Assembly (NCBI GenBank): GCA_950295325.1
Contig: OX485806.1
Coordinates: 58,833,169-58,897,168 of the forward strand
From: Polytrichum commune
Lineage: Eukaryota; Streptophyta; Polytrichopsida; Polytrichales; Polytrichaceae
Reading direction: 5' to 3'
Length of the DNA: 64,000 nt
Under the pieces are notes generated by a model, which was not told the origin of the DNA, did no database searches, and saw only the letters and a list, made by a program, of their open reading frames with translations. How positions within the stretch are numbered: the first letter of the stretch is position 1; every line of letters starts with the position of its first letter. The position numbers and the translations under genes are program-made. This document shows, one piece after another, positions 11,242 to 24,307 of this stretch.

Positions 11242-13470
11242 CTGCTCAGACGTTGTGGCTAAGAGCGCAAGGAACCTATAACTGCAAATCGAAGATTGCA
11301 TGTCCTTTTGATCCCAGAGTCGTTCTGGCACCTGACAATGGTCATGCTGGGCTGCCCTGTGCATGCAAGCCTCCGACCGCATATCCAAGCGAATGCATTG
11401 CGTCAGATGTTGGAGCGTGCTAGCCAACTATCTATGATCTGCACATTGCTCACATTATGCTCAGCTACTCGTCGACACAAATTTACCCAAAGACAAAAGG
11501 TACGTCATTTTTCTCCATGCTACATACTCTCGGATTCACAACACTGACCTGTCAATGTGTCTGCAGCCTCCGCAGAAATAGGGCACAGGATATACCTGAT
11601 GCAATTTCCACTCAAGGTACCAATGGAAACGCAAAAGTTGATGGTTTCCCATAGGTGGCGAGAGTATAAAAAGATAATACGTGAATTAGATTACATCCAT
11701 CAAATGCTTTAACGGAGGACCTGACACGATAATACGTATACGCAAGTTCCACTTTCCCCACTAGCGATAAAAAGTCCATTTTGCTTCAGGAGGTGTGCAG
11801 ACAGCGTGTCAAACATAAAGAATTTTCTAGAGATTCTGTAAAACATGTACAAAGGCAATAGCTCAGGAGCGGGATCAAAGGACAAAGGAGTTGACGCTAG
11901 GGCTCCCAAACATCAAAATTGTGCTAAACGACCGAGTGAAGACAGTAGTGCTATCTTTAGGATCTGACTCCAACTTCAATACGTGTGAATATCTGAATGC
12001 TTAGTAAAGATTAAAGCCCGTTAAGAGAAATGCTCACGAAAAATCGTATCCTACGAATGTCAAGCAAAAACTTTCAATACAGGACATACTCAAAGGAGCC
12101 ATGCTTCACATGGCGACCAGAAAACGGTTTCTTATTTGATGGATTTGCAGTGTTAATGACACACAGTGTTTTCGGACTAACACCGAGCAAAGATTTCCCG
12201 TGTACGAAGAAAAATCAGGGATTAAGTACTAGCAATATCCAGAGAGGTTGTGGAGTGGCTCGAACAGGGATGGGCGATGAGAGTGGCACGAAAGACAGAC
12301 AGTTTCTCGTGATGAGATAAAGTGACCCACTACCATTACAGATAAATTGAGGGCCCCCAAAATGACAATCATATACAGAATATACACGAACTACTGAAGA
12401 TCCATTATTGTGCAGTCGCAGCCATAAAATCTGCAAGCCCAGCCGTTGCTTGCAGAACATAGAAACTTGACACAACCCGTAACTTGAACTTCCACTCAGA
12501 GACAAACAAGTCATCCACTTATATTCGGGTAAGGGAGAAAATATGCGTCAATTGGATACTAGTGAGCTAAGATGCAATCTTCTGCAATAGGAGTGGGAAT
12601 CTGCGATGAAGTAAAGCCATAATAGGCTGGCCGAGACTTATCGATTGCAATTAAAACCTCCAGGCATTTCCTCTTAAGCAGCTCATTACCGTGAAAACCT
12701 ATCAATTCTTGCTAAGCTTTGGAGAGGTCTAACAGACTCCAGTAATACCTGGATGCATGCACAATATTATGAAGCTGCCCAAAGCTTCTCGAACTATCGT
12801 ATAGGAGCACCTGCTAGTCCATGAACGAGAAGACAAAATTCTCACAATGCAAGATCCTAAATTTTTCAAACCTGCAAACCCACACTGATTATGCAAAAGA
12901 CCATTGACATTCGCAGGTCTGCATAGAATCGTCATAGTGCACCTCACCTTCCAACTCCCAGGAGCCGCCAATGGTTGCAAGCTCACAACAGAATCCAAAG
13001 AAGTTTGCACGATCTCCACTCGCATTCACACCACCCGAAATTCTCTACTGCTGGAGGTACACCATCACATAATCCTCCGCAACCTCCCATCCACTGATCC
13101 CCTAACCCCTCAGGAGTCATACTGAAAGTCCTTGACCTCAATTTATACACCGAAACCCATTCGCGCGCACTGCAAACAGCCCCCAAACTCCACTACATCT
13201 TGTGTCTTTACATGCAACCGCCCTCTCACCCACGGGAATGTGGTCCGGATGCGGAGCAGCCTTTCGCGACAATACGAGATCCTTACCGGCCTCAACTTCC
13301 CACAATTTAGTAGTCGGAAGTAAGGACCTCTTAGACACCTTCACTTCCCACCGACCCCGTCCTTTCATATTCACTGCTCTCTCTTGCCCATCTATTGGGA
13401 GTCCCAAGGCACCTTGTAGAAACACCACCCAGATCAATACTATAAATAACTCCAACCAAAGCTGATTGTG
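11242..13470. other. XRI1 upstream region
   Basis: Higher GC than the surroundings, with C/T-rich stretches around 13,000-13,400 and no transposon domain. It probably holds the 5' UTR and promoter of the XRI1-like gene. A TATA-like string (TATTTATAG on the minus strand) sits near 13,441. No transcription start can be read from sequence alone. Confidence 0.4.
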
Positions 13471-14669
13471 CTATATTTGAACCAGGCCTCCCTAGGGTGC
13501 TTATGAGTCCCTTGACCGAGCCTGACCTGGCTATTTCAAATGGTCCTAGCTTCAAGGCCATTTTAATAATAATCCCGGCTTGACGGGGCCAACGGGATGT
13601 ATTTCTGGCCCCCTCTATGGACGGGATCTCGGGTGCCAGCAGGCCGGATGCACTTGGCAATCGCTGGACGCTTCAGATGAGATGGATTGGTGGGTGCAGT
13701 TAACCCCTACTACACTATTAATGGTGTTTAGGGCCCTTCACACACGAGCCAAGAGCCGTGACCATGAAATTGTGAGAGCCCAATAGAAGTGTCCAAAGGC
13801 CGTCCCAAAACACTTCCAAAATCATGTAGTGTGGTCACGGGCCCTCAAGTGTAATGTGAGGTCATATGGGACCAGGGCCTCAACCAGATGTTATTTCAAT
13901 GAATTCCGATTCAAGAATGGGTATAAGCTTTGTTGCTCAAAAACCACATGATTAAATACAATAAATCAATAGTTGTGAGATTTTGGAGTGTCATGGTCTC
14001 CCGGCTCTGTGTTAGGCCTACCTCCCAAAAATGGTTTTTGAAAATAATCCAAGTGACTATGAGACATGATCTTTTTGGTGCCCCGTAGGAATCCATGTAG
14101 ACTTCACGTCCATCTTGTATTCACTTACTACATTGGTCCCTCAAGCATAATGTGAAGTGAATTTGGACCCTTATTCTCATGTGTGAAGTGGTATTTACTA
14201 TCCTTTATACTATATGCAAAAGGGCATAAACCAAATGCCTAGAGGTTTCAAAGTGCCATGTCCGTTGATTGCCAAAATGATATTGTTAGTCAACATAAGT
14301 AGTTTTTTAAATGGAATTTCATTTACATCATGACATTTAATGTATCATAAAAAAAGGCATAATAGTCCATTTTTATAGAAGTGAATTGAGCCCGTTGGCC
14401 GTTCTCTAAACAAAAATCTCATCGTTTTTGTGTGGGGTATATTGCCAATCCTTACAATGGGTGGGTTCACTTTGGGTGGTAGGTGGTTCCATCAATTGGC
14501 TCTTGTATAGGTGGTTGTATAAGTTATTGTTTGTTGTCTAATTTATTTTTATTGAGGCTAAGTATGTTGGGTATTTAATAGTAAATTTGTGGAAATTATT
14601 TTATTGTTTTTTATAAATGTAGGGGGTTTATGTAAGTTTTTGCATTGTTTTATGTTTTGTGTGTGAATA
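13471..14669. other. Non-coding repeat debris
   Basis: No ORFs of note. A short direct repeat is visible: CCCTCAAGTGTAATGTGAGGT near 13,844 and CCCTCAAGCATAATGTGAAGT near 14,137, consistent with old tandem or LTR debris. Confidence 0.35.
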
Positions 14670-14945
14670 AAGTCACGTATTGAAACAAAATAGAACTAAA
14701 GTTCGAATTGTACAAGAAAATACACACACACAAAGGTATATGAACAATGTTTGGAGTGAGATAGTCCCTTCCACCCCTTGCAATGTTTTTTATTGCATTT
14801 TATTTCTTGGTTCATACAATGCATATGGAATATCTCAACTCCCACTTCCCACAAGGCATATGGTTTTATTAAATTATTATTCATTTTTATACGTCTAACA
14901 ATTACAATCCAATGACTACAAGCAATGTAATGTTTTATCTTCAAC
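14670..14945 (-). repeat. LTR fragment of the copia relic (left copy)
   Basis: About 275 bp aligns in the same orientation with 18,030-18,330. Shared text includes CACAAAGG-ATATGAACAATG, TTTGGA-TGAGA and ATATCTCAACTCCCACTT. The two copies flank copia-type coding remains, so they are most likely its LTRs. Exact ends and target duplications were not resolved. A 40-bp piece of the same repeat recurs near 49,992-50,035. Confidence 0.6.
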
Positions 14946-15399
14946 AAAATTAATTTTTCATTTTCACATTGTCACTTTGCAAGTAATCAATGGATTGCAA
15001 TTTCATTGCCCTTGATAGTGATTGTCGCATATCCTTTGTAAATGCCATGTTTTCAAATAGCATGGCTATAAACAACTTTAAATAATTTCTAAAATTTGCC
15101 ACATTGGCCCTTGTTGGGGCCATATGTGGTTTTTCCACCATATTCTAAGCGGTCGGCGTCCTTTGTGGGGTTTCTTTGTTCCTCTAAAGGTTGCCTTTCT
15201 TCATGAACACCTAGATATGGTTGCATTCCCTCTTACGAATGGTTTTGGGAAGAAGGTATTGGAAAACATTTTTTTTTTGTTGGTTCTCCACTTGGTTCTT
15301 AAATTGCAACTAGTTTATCTCCCATTTGTTCCTTATGCTTTCCAATATCTTCACCAAAACCAAACAAAAGTGATTTTGAATATTCATCAACCCTAATCA

Positions 15400-16600
15400 C
15401 AATGGGAGCTCATTTATGCCACTTTAACACATTTCCAAATTACTCCCAATTTTTGAATTACCCTTTATGAACACAATATCTTTCATGATACCACACACTT
15501 ATGAATGCACAATCTACAAAGGCTTAGTTGCTCACATCCTTCAACAATGAAAAAAATGTTATCTTATATTGTTTGATCTCAATGGATATTTTACAAATCA
15601 ACAAAGAATTAGGATCAAGAGTTCATGGTTCATGTCATTCATCATATTTTGAAGTGTATGAATATTTTTCACATTCAAATGCCTAAGCCAACAATGCCAA
15701 AATTGAAGTGCGCCATCTTTCTTCAATGATTATATATATAATTTGTCGCATATGCTTCATGCACCTCTATAAAATTTATTTCGTACAATTTTTTTTCACG
15801 TAGTCCCAATGCAATCACATCTCCATCTGGATTTTTTACAATACGTTCATTTAAGTTGAATTGCATTCTCAACTTATTTGATAAAAAATTGCTTAAAAAG
15901 AGCAAATTTACTTACAACTTGGATATATAAAGGTTATCTTTGTTATAAATCCTTTTTTTTGTCTTTCACTATCACCTCAACTATGATGGAACCCATTCCA
16001 ATTGTTTTCACAATGTTGTCATCACCTAAATAGATTTTAATTGGAGTAATTATATTGTAAGTATCAAAAGCCGACCTACAAGAATTCATGTGTTTCATTG
16101 CTCCCAAATCCACAATCCATTTGCATATGGTCTCTTATGTGTTCCATGTTGCATCGCACACATGTAATTATGATCATGTTTGGTGTTGTTTGCATAATTT
16201 TGGTTGTTGTATTTTATTTTGTAGCATAAACACGCAATGTGGCTTAATTTGCTACAGCAATATTACGTCTTGATATATTTACATGAAGATGGATTGTCTT
16301 GTTTGCCTTTACACAATATCATTGTGGCATCATCATATTGGGGGAAAAAAAATCCATAGTCAATTCAAACATGCGATTACGTACTCCATTGTCAATTCGT
16401 TTATTGGCATAGTCTCCAAAACGGTGATATAGTATTTGTATGAGGGTGGCAAATTTTCAAGCAAAGTCATGACAATACCTTTGATTCTCATGAATATCCG
16501 AAGCAAAAATTTGATCCACAAGTGCCTTGATTTTGTTGATGTGGTCCAACAAATCATCACATCCTTGTCATTTGCATGTTAAAAACTTGCGATGAATGAA
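15400..16600 (-). pseudogene. Ty1/copia gag-protease-integrase relic
   Basis: Minus-strand remains occur in copia order. A gag segment at 16,560-16,360 reads IKGIVMTLLENLPPSYKYYI and TMPINELTMEYV, typical of the UBN2-type copia gag. A protease-like motif WIVDLGAMKHM lies at about 16,118-16,086; the usual DSGA is decayed to DLGA. YLGDDNIVKTIGMGSIIVEV follows near 16,030. The pre-integrase region (15,905-15,620) includes NPDGDVIALGLREKKLYEIN and WHCWLRHLNVKNIHTLQN. Many stops and frameshifts. No reverse transcriptase is found before the left LTR fragment, so the 3' half is deleted. Confidence 0.7.
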
Positions 16601-17289
16601 TAAAATATTGGAAAAAATCTTCGTCTCATGCAATGTTGCAAAGGTTTTTTTATGTGTCTGTTGGTCCTTAGAAATTCTTTATATATGCAAGTTGATTGTC
16701 CGCCAAGTTAAACGCAATAATAAACATTGTATTCTTGATACACCTTTAGTAATATGTTTTCACTAGGGAATCAACAATGGAAAGCAAAGCTCCCTCGGAT
16801 TCATCCACAATATACCAAAGGTCCACCAAAGCCAACCCAATTTCCAATGTGAATTTTCAATTATTGAATTTATCTACATTGAAATGTTAAATAACTCTAG
16901 CATCCTCACCTTTCAAGTGATGTGAACTTACACTCAAAGATTGGAGATATTTTTTCTATTATCCAAATCAACATTTTCTAAATGATTATATGCATTCAAT
17001 GGTTTCACAAGCCTCAATCAATCTCTCAATCAATTTTGATCTAAAAGAATCCCATACCCATCAATCCACTACATTTGGATATTCTTGAAATCAAATGAGC
17101 CTTTGAACATTCAATCCACTTAGACCATGCCTTTTTATCCTCAAACGTGTTTTTACACAGTCAATTCATTCATAGAATTTAGATTTAAAATTGGTCCTCT
17201 TAATCGCAATTTTTTTATCCTCAATTCATTTAAATCATATATTTTTGAATTCAAATGATATCCCTTGGTCCCAAATATGTGTTTGTATC

Positions 17290-17900
17290 CTCGGTCTAAT
17301 TTAGTCATATATTTTATACCTCAAATGAGCTTTCATTCTTTCAAATGTGCCTTTGCACCTTCAAATCAAACATTTTTTTCTAACTTTAATGTGTGTTTCA
17401 TCCTCAAATCATTCAAATTAAATCATATTCAACTCGAATATACTATGCAACTTCAAACCACTCAAATGGATTAAATAAAGTTTTTTAAAAATATCTAATG
17501 TGTCTTTGCACCCTCAAATCATTCAAATTAGACCTTCTTCAACTCAAATGCCTTTAATGCCTTTTAAAATGCCTAGCTGAAATCAATATCCTCAAATCAA
17601 TTTTATAAAAATTCAAATGACCTTAATATTTTCAAATGTGTACAATTGTATTTAACAACCTCAAATCATGTCCTCTTAAATTCAAATGGCCTTAAAACCC
17701 TCAATTGTGTACAATTACACTCAACCACCTCAAATCATGTCCACTTTGATTTTAATGACCTTAATACCCTCAAATGTATATAATTATACTCAACAACCTC
17801 AATTCATGTCTTTTGATACATTCAAATCAACATTTACAACCTCCACATATGTATTTGTACATTTACAATCTCCAAATCTTCAAACCTTGAGCACCAACTG
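17290..17900. repeat. Degenerate tandem repeat, period about 69 bp
   Basis: Units built from TGTACAATTxxACTCAAC-ACC, TCAAATCATGTCC and TCAAATGxCCTTAATACCCTC repeat. The landmark GTGTACAATT starts at 17,638 and 17,707 and, diverged, at 17,776, giving a 69-bp spacing. More decayed units extend to the left. Non-coding; it lies inside the copia relic, towards its 5' LTR. Confidence 0.65.
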
Positions 17901-18029
17901 ATGTTCCAAACGTGTACCAATGTACCTCCAATACACAACACCCCAAAGGTTGTTCCAAACACTACAAACATTCAAGATTCATTCCCTAACTAGCTAATCA
18001 AATCTTTAATTATAGAAGTTGCATGAATG

Positions 18030-18330
18030 GGCCTATAACTTATTGAAACATACTTTAACCAAGATTGGATTTCACATAAAATTACATATACACAAAGGCA
18101 TATGAACAATGTTTGGAATGAGAACATCACCTTCATCCTTGGCCTTGTTTTTATTCCACTTTCTTCCTTGACTCATACAATACATAAGGGATATCTCAAC
18201 TCCCACTTTTGCAAAGTATATGGTTTATTCAAACCTTACTCGTTTTTATACCTTTAATAATCACAATCCTATAAATACAAACAACCTAATGCTCTAAACT
18301 CAACATAATTCAATCGTCTAACAAAAACAC
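18030..18330 (-). repeat. LTR fragment of the copia relic (right copy)
   Basis: Partner of 14,670-14,945 in the same orientation. Because the coding remains are on the minus strand, this is the 5' LTR side. Divergence from the partner is high, implying an old insertion. Confidence 0.6.
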
Positions 18331-18343
18331 CACAAACATTGTA

Positions 18344-19532
18344 GTGATGGTTATGAATAGGTTTACCAACCATCATTGTATTTTGTTTGTGGCATTAAGA
18401 GGGTTGTATTTGTCTCACTTAGTTTTCATTATTTGTTTTGTGACTATGTTGTATGTGAATATGGATATGCTATCTAGATGGCTAGGTCAAGGCCGGAATG
18501 AACAAGCTAGATTGCTCCAATGTTATACCTTGAACACGCATTATCTTTGGGCACAATTTTGTTGAACGAAGTATAGGTTGTTGCTTGGCATGAGCAGTGT
18601 AGAAACCATGGTGGGACGATTCTTCCTTTGGAATGGTCTTTTCTTTTCTTTTGGCATTGTGAGTGTGTAACATCTTTTGTGTGTACATGATTTTAGTATG
18701 TTAGAGATTTGTTGGAATGCAACATTGAGTTTTGTTTTTATGAGGGCTTTTAAAGAAGTTATGATTGCATAGGGGCAATAGTGTGGCCATGTATCTTTGT
18801 CATTGCTATGCATAATGTACAATGGGACTTAGGGATTTTGGGGTCTTAGGTTTATCGTGTGGTTTCTTGTGTATTGGGTTGACATGAATATCAATATTTG
18901 TGTCATTTGTATGTCACTAGTTTGTTGTGTTTTGCAATATGAGGTGAATAATTAATGGTGGATTTGGTCATTGGTAATCCATTTTTGCATAGCATAATTG
19001 TTTAGGTTTCCAAATGTTAATTTATTATGTTGTTTTTTATGAACATTTTTAGGTTTTGTAGTAGTTTTCGGGATCTATTTATCAATAGTGGTTTAGCTAG
19101 TCTATATGGTGTGGTGTGAGGTATGTGTATATGTGGGTTTGGGATGATGGTAGGTTTTGTGTGGTCGTTTGCTAAGGTGTATGTTTGGTTGATGTTTTGG
19201 ATGCATGTGTGGGCTTTAACTTTTTGTATGTTAATTTTTCTTGGGAACCACATGATAAGGTGGTTTATTGAGGCTATGAAAAGTTTGTCAAGTAGTTGTG
19301 TTGGGATGATGGACACCTCATGTGGTTATTTGTGAGGTAAATATTGTTAAGGTTGCCAGTAAATACATGAATATTATGGGATCCATTTTGTGTGTTAACT
19401 AATGTTAACCAAATCGTGGAATTGCACATGTAAAATGTTCTTAAATCCAAGTTGTATGTTGATTAGGCTATATAATTTTGATCTTGCTACATTTCCATGG
19501 CGTTTATCAAAAGGTAGTACAAAGGGCGTATG

Positions 19533-19583
<51 letters not shown>

Positions 19584-21290
19584 ATAAGGTATCGTATTTT
19601 AGTTGGTTTATGATGCAACATTTTGGTGGTATGGTTGGTATTTTGAGTCATGAGGGTATCAAGATAGCGTATTGTTTTCTATGCGTTTGTCCATTTCATT
19701 GAGGTATGTATTTTGTAGTGTTCTATGGTGGTTGATGGATTTTGTATGTTGATGTTTATGTTAAGTTCGTTTTGGATGATTTGTTGTCATCAAAGTGCAA
19801 GCATGTGTTGTATAGGTGGAGTATCTATGCTAAATATTTTGATAGTTGTTGTGAATGTTGGCTCAAGTTGGTTGTAGTATTGTGGCCATTGAGGACTTGG
19901 CGCAAATTTTTCAACATTTGGTGAGATGATACCATGGATGTGTATGTTTTATTATATTGTTGTTAATTTTTGGGATGATCGATCCTAATGTTTGAGGATA
20001 ATGATGGCAATATTATGGGGTAGTTTTTATTGGCGATTGTTGCCCAATGGATCACTTCAATTGTGGTTTTGGTTGTATGTGAACGAGTTTATCTTATTCT
20101 TTGCCAATTTTTTGTTAAGATTGGGTCCCATGAGCAACCACATTGTCTTTTTGGTGGGTTGAGTTATAGTTTCTAGGGTGGGGCATGCAATATAGCTATG
20201 TATTCACATTTGGATATGTTTGTGGATATAATTTTGGTGTGATTATGGTTTTGGATTTTTCATGTGTTGTTATAGTTTCTTGAGGTATGTCGTGCTTTTT
20301 TTATTATTGGGAAAAACTCTATATTATTATTTTGCCATTTTGTTTCAAACTAGGTTTGTTTGATAAGGAATGATTGATTTTGTGAGATTACATATAATTT
20401 ATATAATTTTTTTAGTAAAATTTTTTTTTGACTATATTTTTTTTAACTTGGTATGCTTGCATTTATAGAGGGTTTAAAAAAAATTCATATTTAATTATTC
20501 TATATTCAATAAGTACTTAGTAGATTTTTTCGAGTTGTCCTCAATTACTAAGTGTTTGGATGAGTTGCTTATCTACTTAGTTCATGTTGTCAAGGGGTAT
20601 TGATGTGGTGTTTATGCCGGAGTCTTTTGTATTTAGGTGTGTGAGTATGTTTGATGTTTTATTTTTGGATTGTGCATATATTTTTGGTAATTTTGTTGAG
20701 ATTTTTTTTAATTTTGTCAATATGGTTTCAAAAATGGTGTTTTGTAGGCATAGGCTATACTAGGTTTGATGCCTATAGTTAATATATCGAATCTTTGTCT
20801 AATCATCATTGGTGAGGTCAATGGTTATGTCATTTTGAAATTCCCATTCTAGAGAAGGTTCCAATTGGATGCCCAAATAGGAATATGGTTCATTTTGTAT
20901 TACGATTGGGAATTTCTTCTTTTGTAGATGAAAACTTGTACTTGAATAAGGTTGGTTTGAGTTTTTCTATATTGGGGTTGCTTGTGATGGCATATTTTGG
21001 CAAGGTTTAGGTCCATGTGTGATCACTTCACAAATTTTTGGTGTTTTTTTTATTTGTGAGGATGGCTAGGTCATTTGTATAGATTGTAATGATGCATATA
21101 TTAGTTGATGTGTTAATGTCTTAGCATAGTCATATGGTTTCTAGCCATAAGAGTTGTGGTTCTACAAATGTTATGAAGAGGTAGAGGCTAAAGAATTTTT
21201 TTCCTATGGTGTCTCTAATGATATTGATTTGGTAACGTGGTCCCAATTATCTCACATGGGAGTATGTGGTGGAGCTCCCATATATGTTGC
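18344..21290 (-). pseudogene. LINE (non-LTR) retrotransposon relic with RT, RNase H-like and C-terminal pieces
   Basis: The T/G-rich plus strand hides minus-strand coding debris in LINE order. At about 21,290-20,850 there is an RT-like stretch: VEPQLLWLETIWL, then TIYTNDLAILTN at the FADDLAI position with the first catalytic Asp changed to Asn, then FLFGHPIGTF. At 19,316-19,020 there is an RNase H-like segment (KVKAHTCIQNINQTYTLAND, matching the pattern V-K-AH-G--GNE-AD-LAN). At 18,822-18,541 there is a tail with DTWPH and KRCYTLTMPK, like the C-terminal region after RNase H in some plant and algal LINEs. Stops and frameshifts are frequent. The RNase H suggests an I/R1-type or plant L1 relative; the clade is not resolved. 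Confidence 0.5.
19531..19581. repeat. Compound microsatellite (TA)n(TG)n
   Basis: About 10 TA units run directly into about 14 TG units. Likely length-variable. Confidence 0.95.
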
Positions 21291-21350
21291 CAATGATTTT
21301 GATTGAGTAAGGTGGGATCCTAAATCTTCCATGATGGCTAGAACTCATGC

Positions 21351-23600
21351 ATGGTCTATGGACTCCCTCCCTCCCCCTTCAAACCGGTCATTTCCAATAT
21401 TCAGTATCTACATAAAGTGGGTTTTATGCTATGTAGGAAAAACATCCTCAAGAAATTAGATTATGACACATTGCATATTGAAGAGGTGAATTACCTCCTC
21501 CGACGCTTTGATGATAACCGAATGTATGGCTTTCCCCCGTCGATGGCTTTTCCTCTCATATTAAGGCCAAATCCATGGACATCATAGATAAGCGATACAA
21601 TGGCCATGATTGGACCAAAACTCGGACCACCAACATCAACAACAACCTAGATCTTGTTATTTGTTCTTCCATCTGCGTTGGCCACCCTCAATGCCAAAAT
21701 CCTCATTGCAATTACCTCCAATGTGTGCATCAAACCTCCCCTGTCCATGATAATGATTTCGATGGCTTCACCAAAAAACCCTTCCTTGTTGGTGGTCCTT
21801 TGTTTGCCAGCTCCACTCTAATGTGCAAGATCTACAAATAGCCTCCCAAATGCATTGCACCATGCAATACCAAAATCATCTACATCCACAACAATGACAT
21901 TTATGATCATGTGTGCATTCATTTGGGCAACCATCAACACCCCGTCAAGATCGGCAACTACAGAGATAGCCACAAGTGTATCGACACCTTCATTGAGGAG
22001 TACGTTGCGCGGATCCCACAAGCCATGCAATCTCAAAGTCAGTAAGGACCTTATGGGCGTGATCCTCTTCCGCCATGATAATGATCCTCATCAACTGCTT
22101 TTATTGAAAGAACTTGAGCCCGTCTCTGATCGTTGCGAGAAGTTGAATTTCCCCCATTTGCACAACAAGGTTACAACCTTTGAATATCTGCATAGGTTGG
22201 GAGTTATGGATGGCATCGCTAAGCTTAAGGGGGTTAACACATGGGCATATGTTCAGTGGAATTAATACCCCGGCCAGGGTGACAAAGTCTTCGCCTTAAA
22301 GATGTCTAAGGGTCGGCCTTAGTAATGGGGCCGACTTGGTTTGGCACATGCATACTGGTAGGGATCTTGAGCATGCTTGGATCATGTCCGACTATGTCAA
22401 ATGCGTTGCGAAATGGGCCACCATGGTTTGCCATGTATAAGATTGGATGTACCAGCATGTCATGACCACCATTTGTTGTGACTTTTAATCCAAGGACAAG
22501 GATGCTCAAGAGTTTTTCTGGCATAACCTCAACCAAATCATGGCTTAGCATGCAATCCCGAAGCCACACTTCAAAGCCTTCATGGCAGATAGTGCGCAAA
22601 CCAATTGGAATGCAATGAGGATTGTATATGGCTCCAGAGATCCCAAGGTTCCCATCGATGGCCGCAAAAGAACCTGCTGCTTCTACTGGATCCAATCCTT
22701 AGAGAAACACACCAAAATCTATATCAAACATGATTTGCAAGACCAACACAAATGTCTTTACCTCAAGTGCCACAATGCCTCCTCTATACTGGAGGCAAAG
22801 ATGAGGTACCTTGCTATCAAAACATGGTGGGTATTGTCTAACTGCACCATTGAAGACGGGTTGAGATACATTCAACTTTGGCTTGCCTTCTAGCACTTTT
22901 GATATTGACAATGGGGTGGCTTCATGGGATTGGTGTGTCTTTAGTTTTTTAGTTTTTTGTTTTTTTCTCTAGCTTTGCCAATTTCTTGCACTGCCATTCC
23001 ATTTCGCAAGAGAAAATCATAACTTCCGAGGAGTTTGCACAGATGCAGATTTTGCAACCTTGGCAAATCTATTCACAAAAAATGGCTTCAAGCATTTGGC
23101 AACAAGGGTGGCGACTGTGGATGACTATATTTGAGCGATCTTCCAAGTCATGGCGAACCATCAATTTCTAAAGAATGACATTGGGGGTGACGGTCCTAAC
23201 AAAAAAATCTCAAGCTTAGATGCGTTCAACGTACTGATGACCCCATTGTTCTACATAAGGTTTTGGTGAACATGTCTGACGGGAATGAATTCTGCACTCA
23301 TAGTCCTCACCTTGAGGGTGTCGAGGTATTCGGATTGTAAAAACGCAAGCCCGACATCGTTATTGGAGCCGATTAAAAAAACATGCCGCCTTGGAAAAAT
23401 CAACTTCTCATACTCTTACGTCGCTCAAAAAACCACAAGATCTCATGCTACACTTTACTCACCATCGTCGAAAAGTCCTCTGCATCTGTGGTAAAGGTCG
23501 CACCAACCTCACTTATTGGTCTTGACTTTTGCCGGGTCACTATTGTACAAGAATCCAAAGTGCGTGAAAAACTATGGTTTATTTGTTACGCACCTCAAGG
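21351..23600 (+). pseudogene. Mutator-like (MULE) transposase relic, copy 1
   Basis: Diverged copy of the same family as the minus-strand gene at 61,377-64,000. In order: a Cys-rich N-terminal module (LVICSSICVGHPQCQNPHCN, 21,575 on), VCIHLGNHQHPVKIGNYRD near 21,905 (His-x-His zinc-finger-like), LKELEPVSDRCEKLNF, core pieces FKAFMADSAQTNWNAM (near 22,570) and RKRTCCFYWIQSLEKHT, then AFWHF/QWGGFM. A short AT-rich intron-like gap follows at the same place as in copy 2, then FCNLGKSIHKKWLQAFGNKG and DDPIVLHKVLVNMSDGNEFC. At least five stops and several frameshifts; the C-terminal SWIM finger is lost. Assignment to MULEs rests on architecture, not on a database search. Confidence 0.7.
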
Positions 23601-23611
23601 GAGACCCCAAA

Positions 23612-24247
23612 GTGACACCCGAGACTTGTGGCGCCGTTGGTGAGAGGGCCCAAGTGATCTTAGTGTGGGTGAGGGCCCCCGGCATTTGGAACACCTCCCA
23701 CCCACGGAGACTAGAAGGCACGAGGGTAGAGCCATGAGCTACATGTAGCTTATGGCGTGGTGATTCTAGAATGCTCAAGAAAACCTCAATCAAAGGTGTG
23801 ACCCAATAGATATGGCAATTTGAGTGGAGCGCTGTCCCATGACAGCGCCCTACTGTAGTTGTGCCCTGAGAGTGGCTCCCAGGACTGTCAAGGTTTGAAA
23901 AAACATAACTTCCTCTGTACTTGCCTGAATGGGGAAAGTGAGGAGTGCATCGGCATTTACGTGAAACATAAATGATAATGACATGGTTGTTTGTTAGCAT
24001 CAGACATCATACAAGGAAGTTATGATGTTCTGAAGCTGTTGGGGTGTTTTAACCCCACTGGCTAAGGGGAAATGTCTACTTGGCCCCAACTCTTGGTAAA
24101 GAAATAAAAGGTTTTTTGACGGTGGTGTAGGGGCCCTACCAAAAGTCCTAGGCCTCCATAGCTTTGGCCCAATGTGAGGCCATAGTTGCTTAGTATGGTT
24201 CGGGTTGTTGTAGTGTTGCTCCGGCAACGTGGTGATCAACTCAAGAT
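23612..24247 (+). mobile_element. Gypsy LTR fragment, family A copy 1
   Basis: Aligns for about 550 bp with 57,740-58,290: shared GTGATTCTA-AATGC, ACTTGCCTGAATGGGG, CATACAAGGAAGTTATGATG and AATGTCTACTTGGCCCCAAC. A possible TG start lies near 23,612. Similarity stops at about 24,247, so the 3' end is truncated. It follows the MULE relic directly. Confidence 0.7.
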
Positions 24248-24307
24248 TGTGAACTTATTAGCCATGTCCTAGAAAAAAATGTCACCAAGAAGAAACAAAC
24301 ACAATGG

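Noticed and set aside
17040-17900. CRISPR-like periodic repeats
   Set aside because: Units are degenerate tandem repeats without conserved direct repeats and unique spacers, in a eukaryotic context.
21855-22036. Small ORFs on both strands over the MULE copy 1 N-terminus
   Set aside because: Shadow frames; the real frame gives the HLGNHQHPVK motif shared with copy 2.
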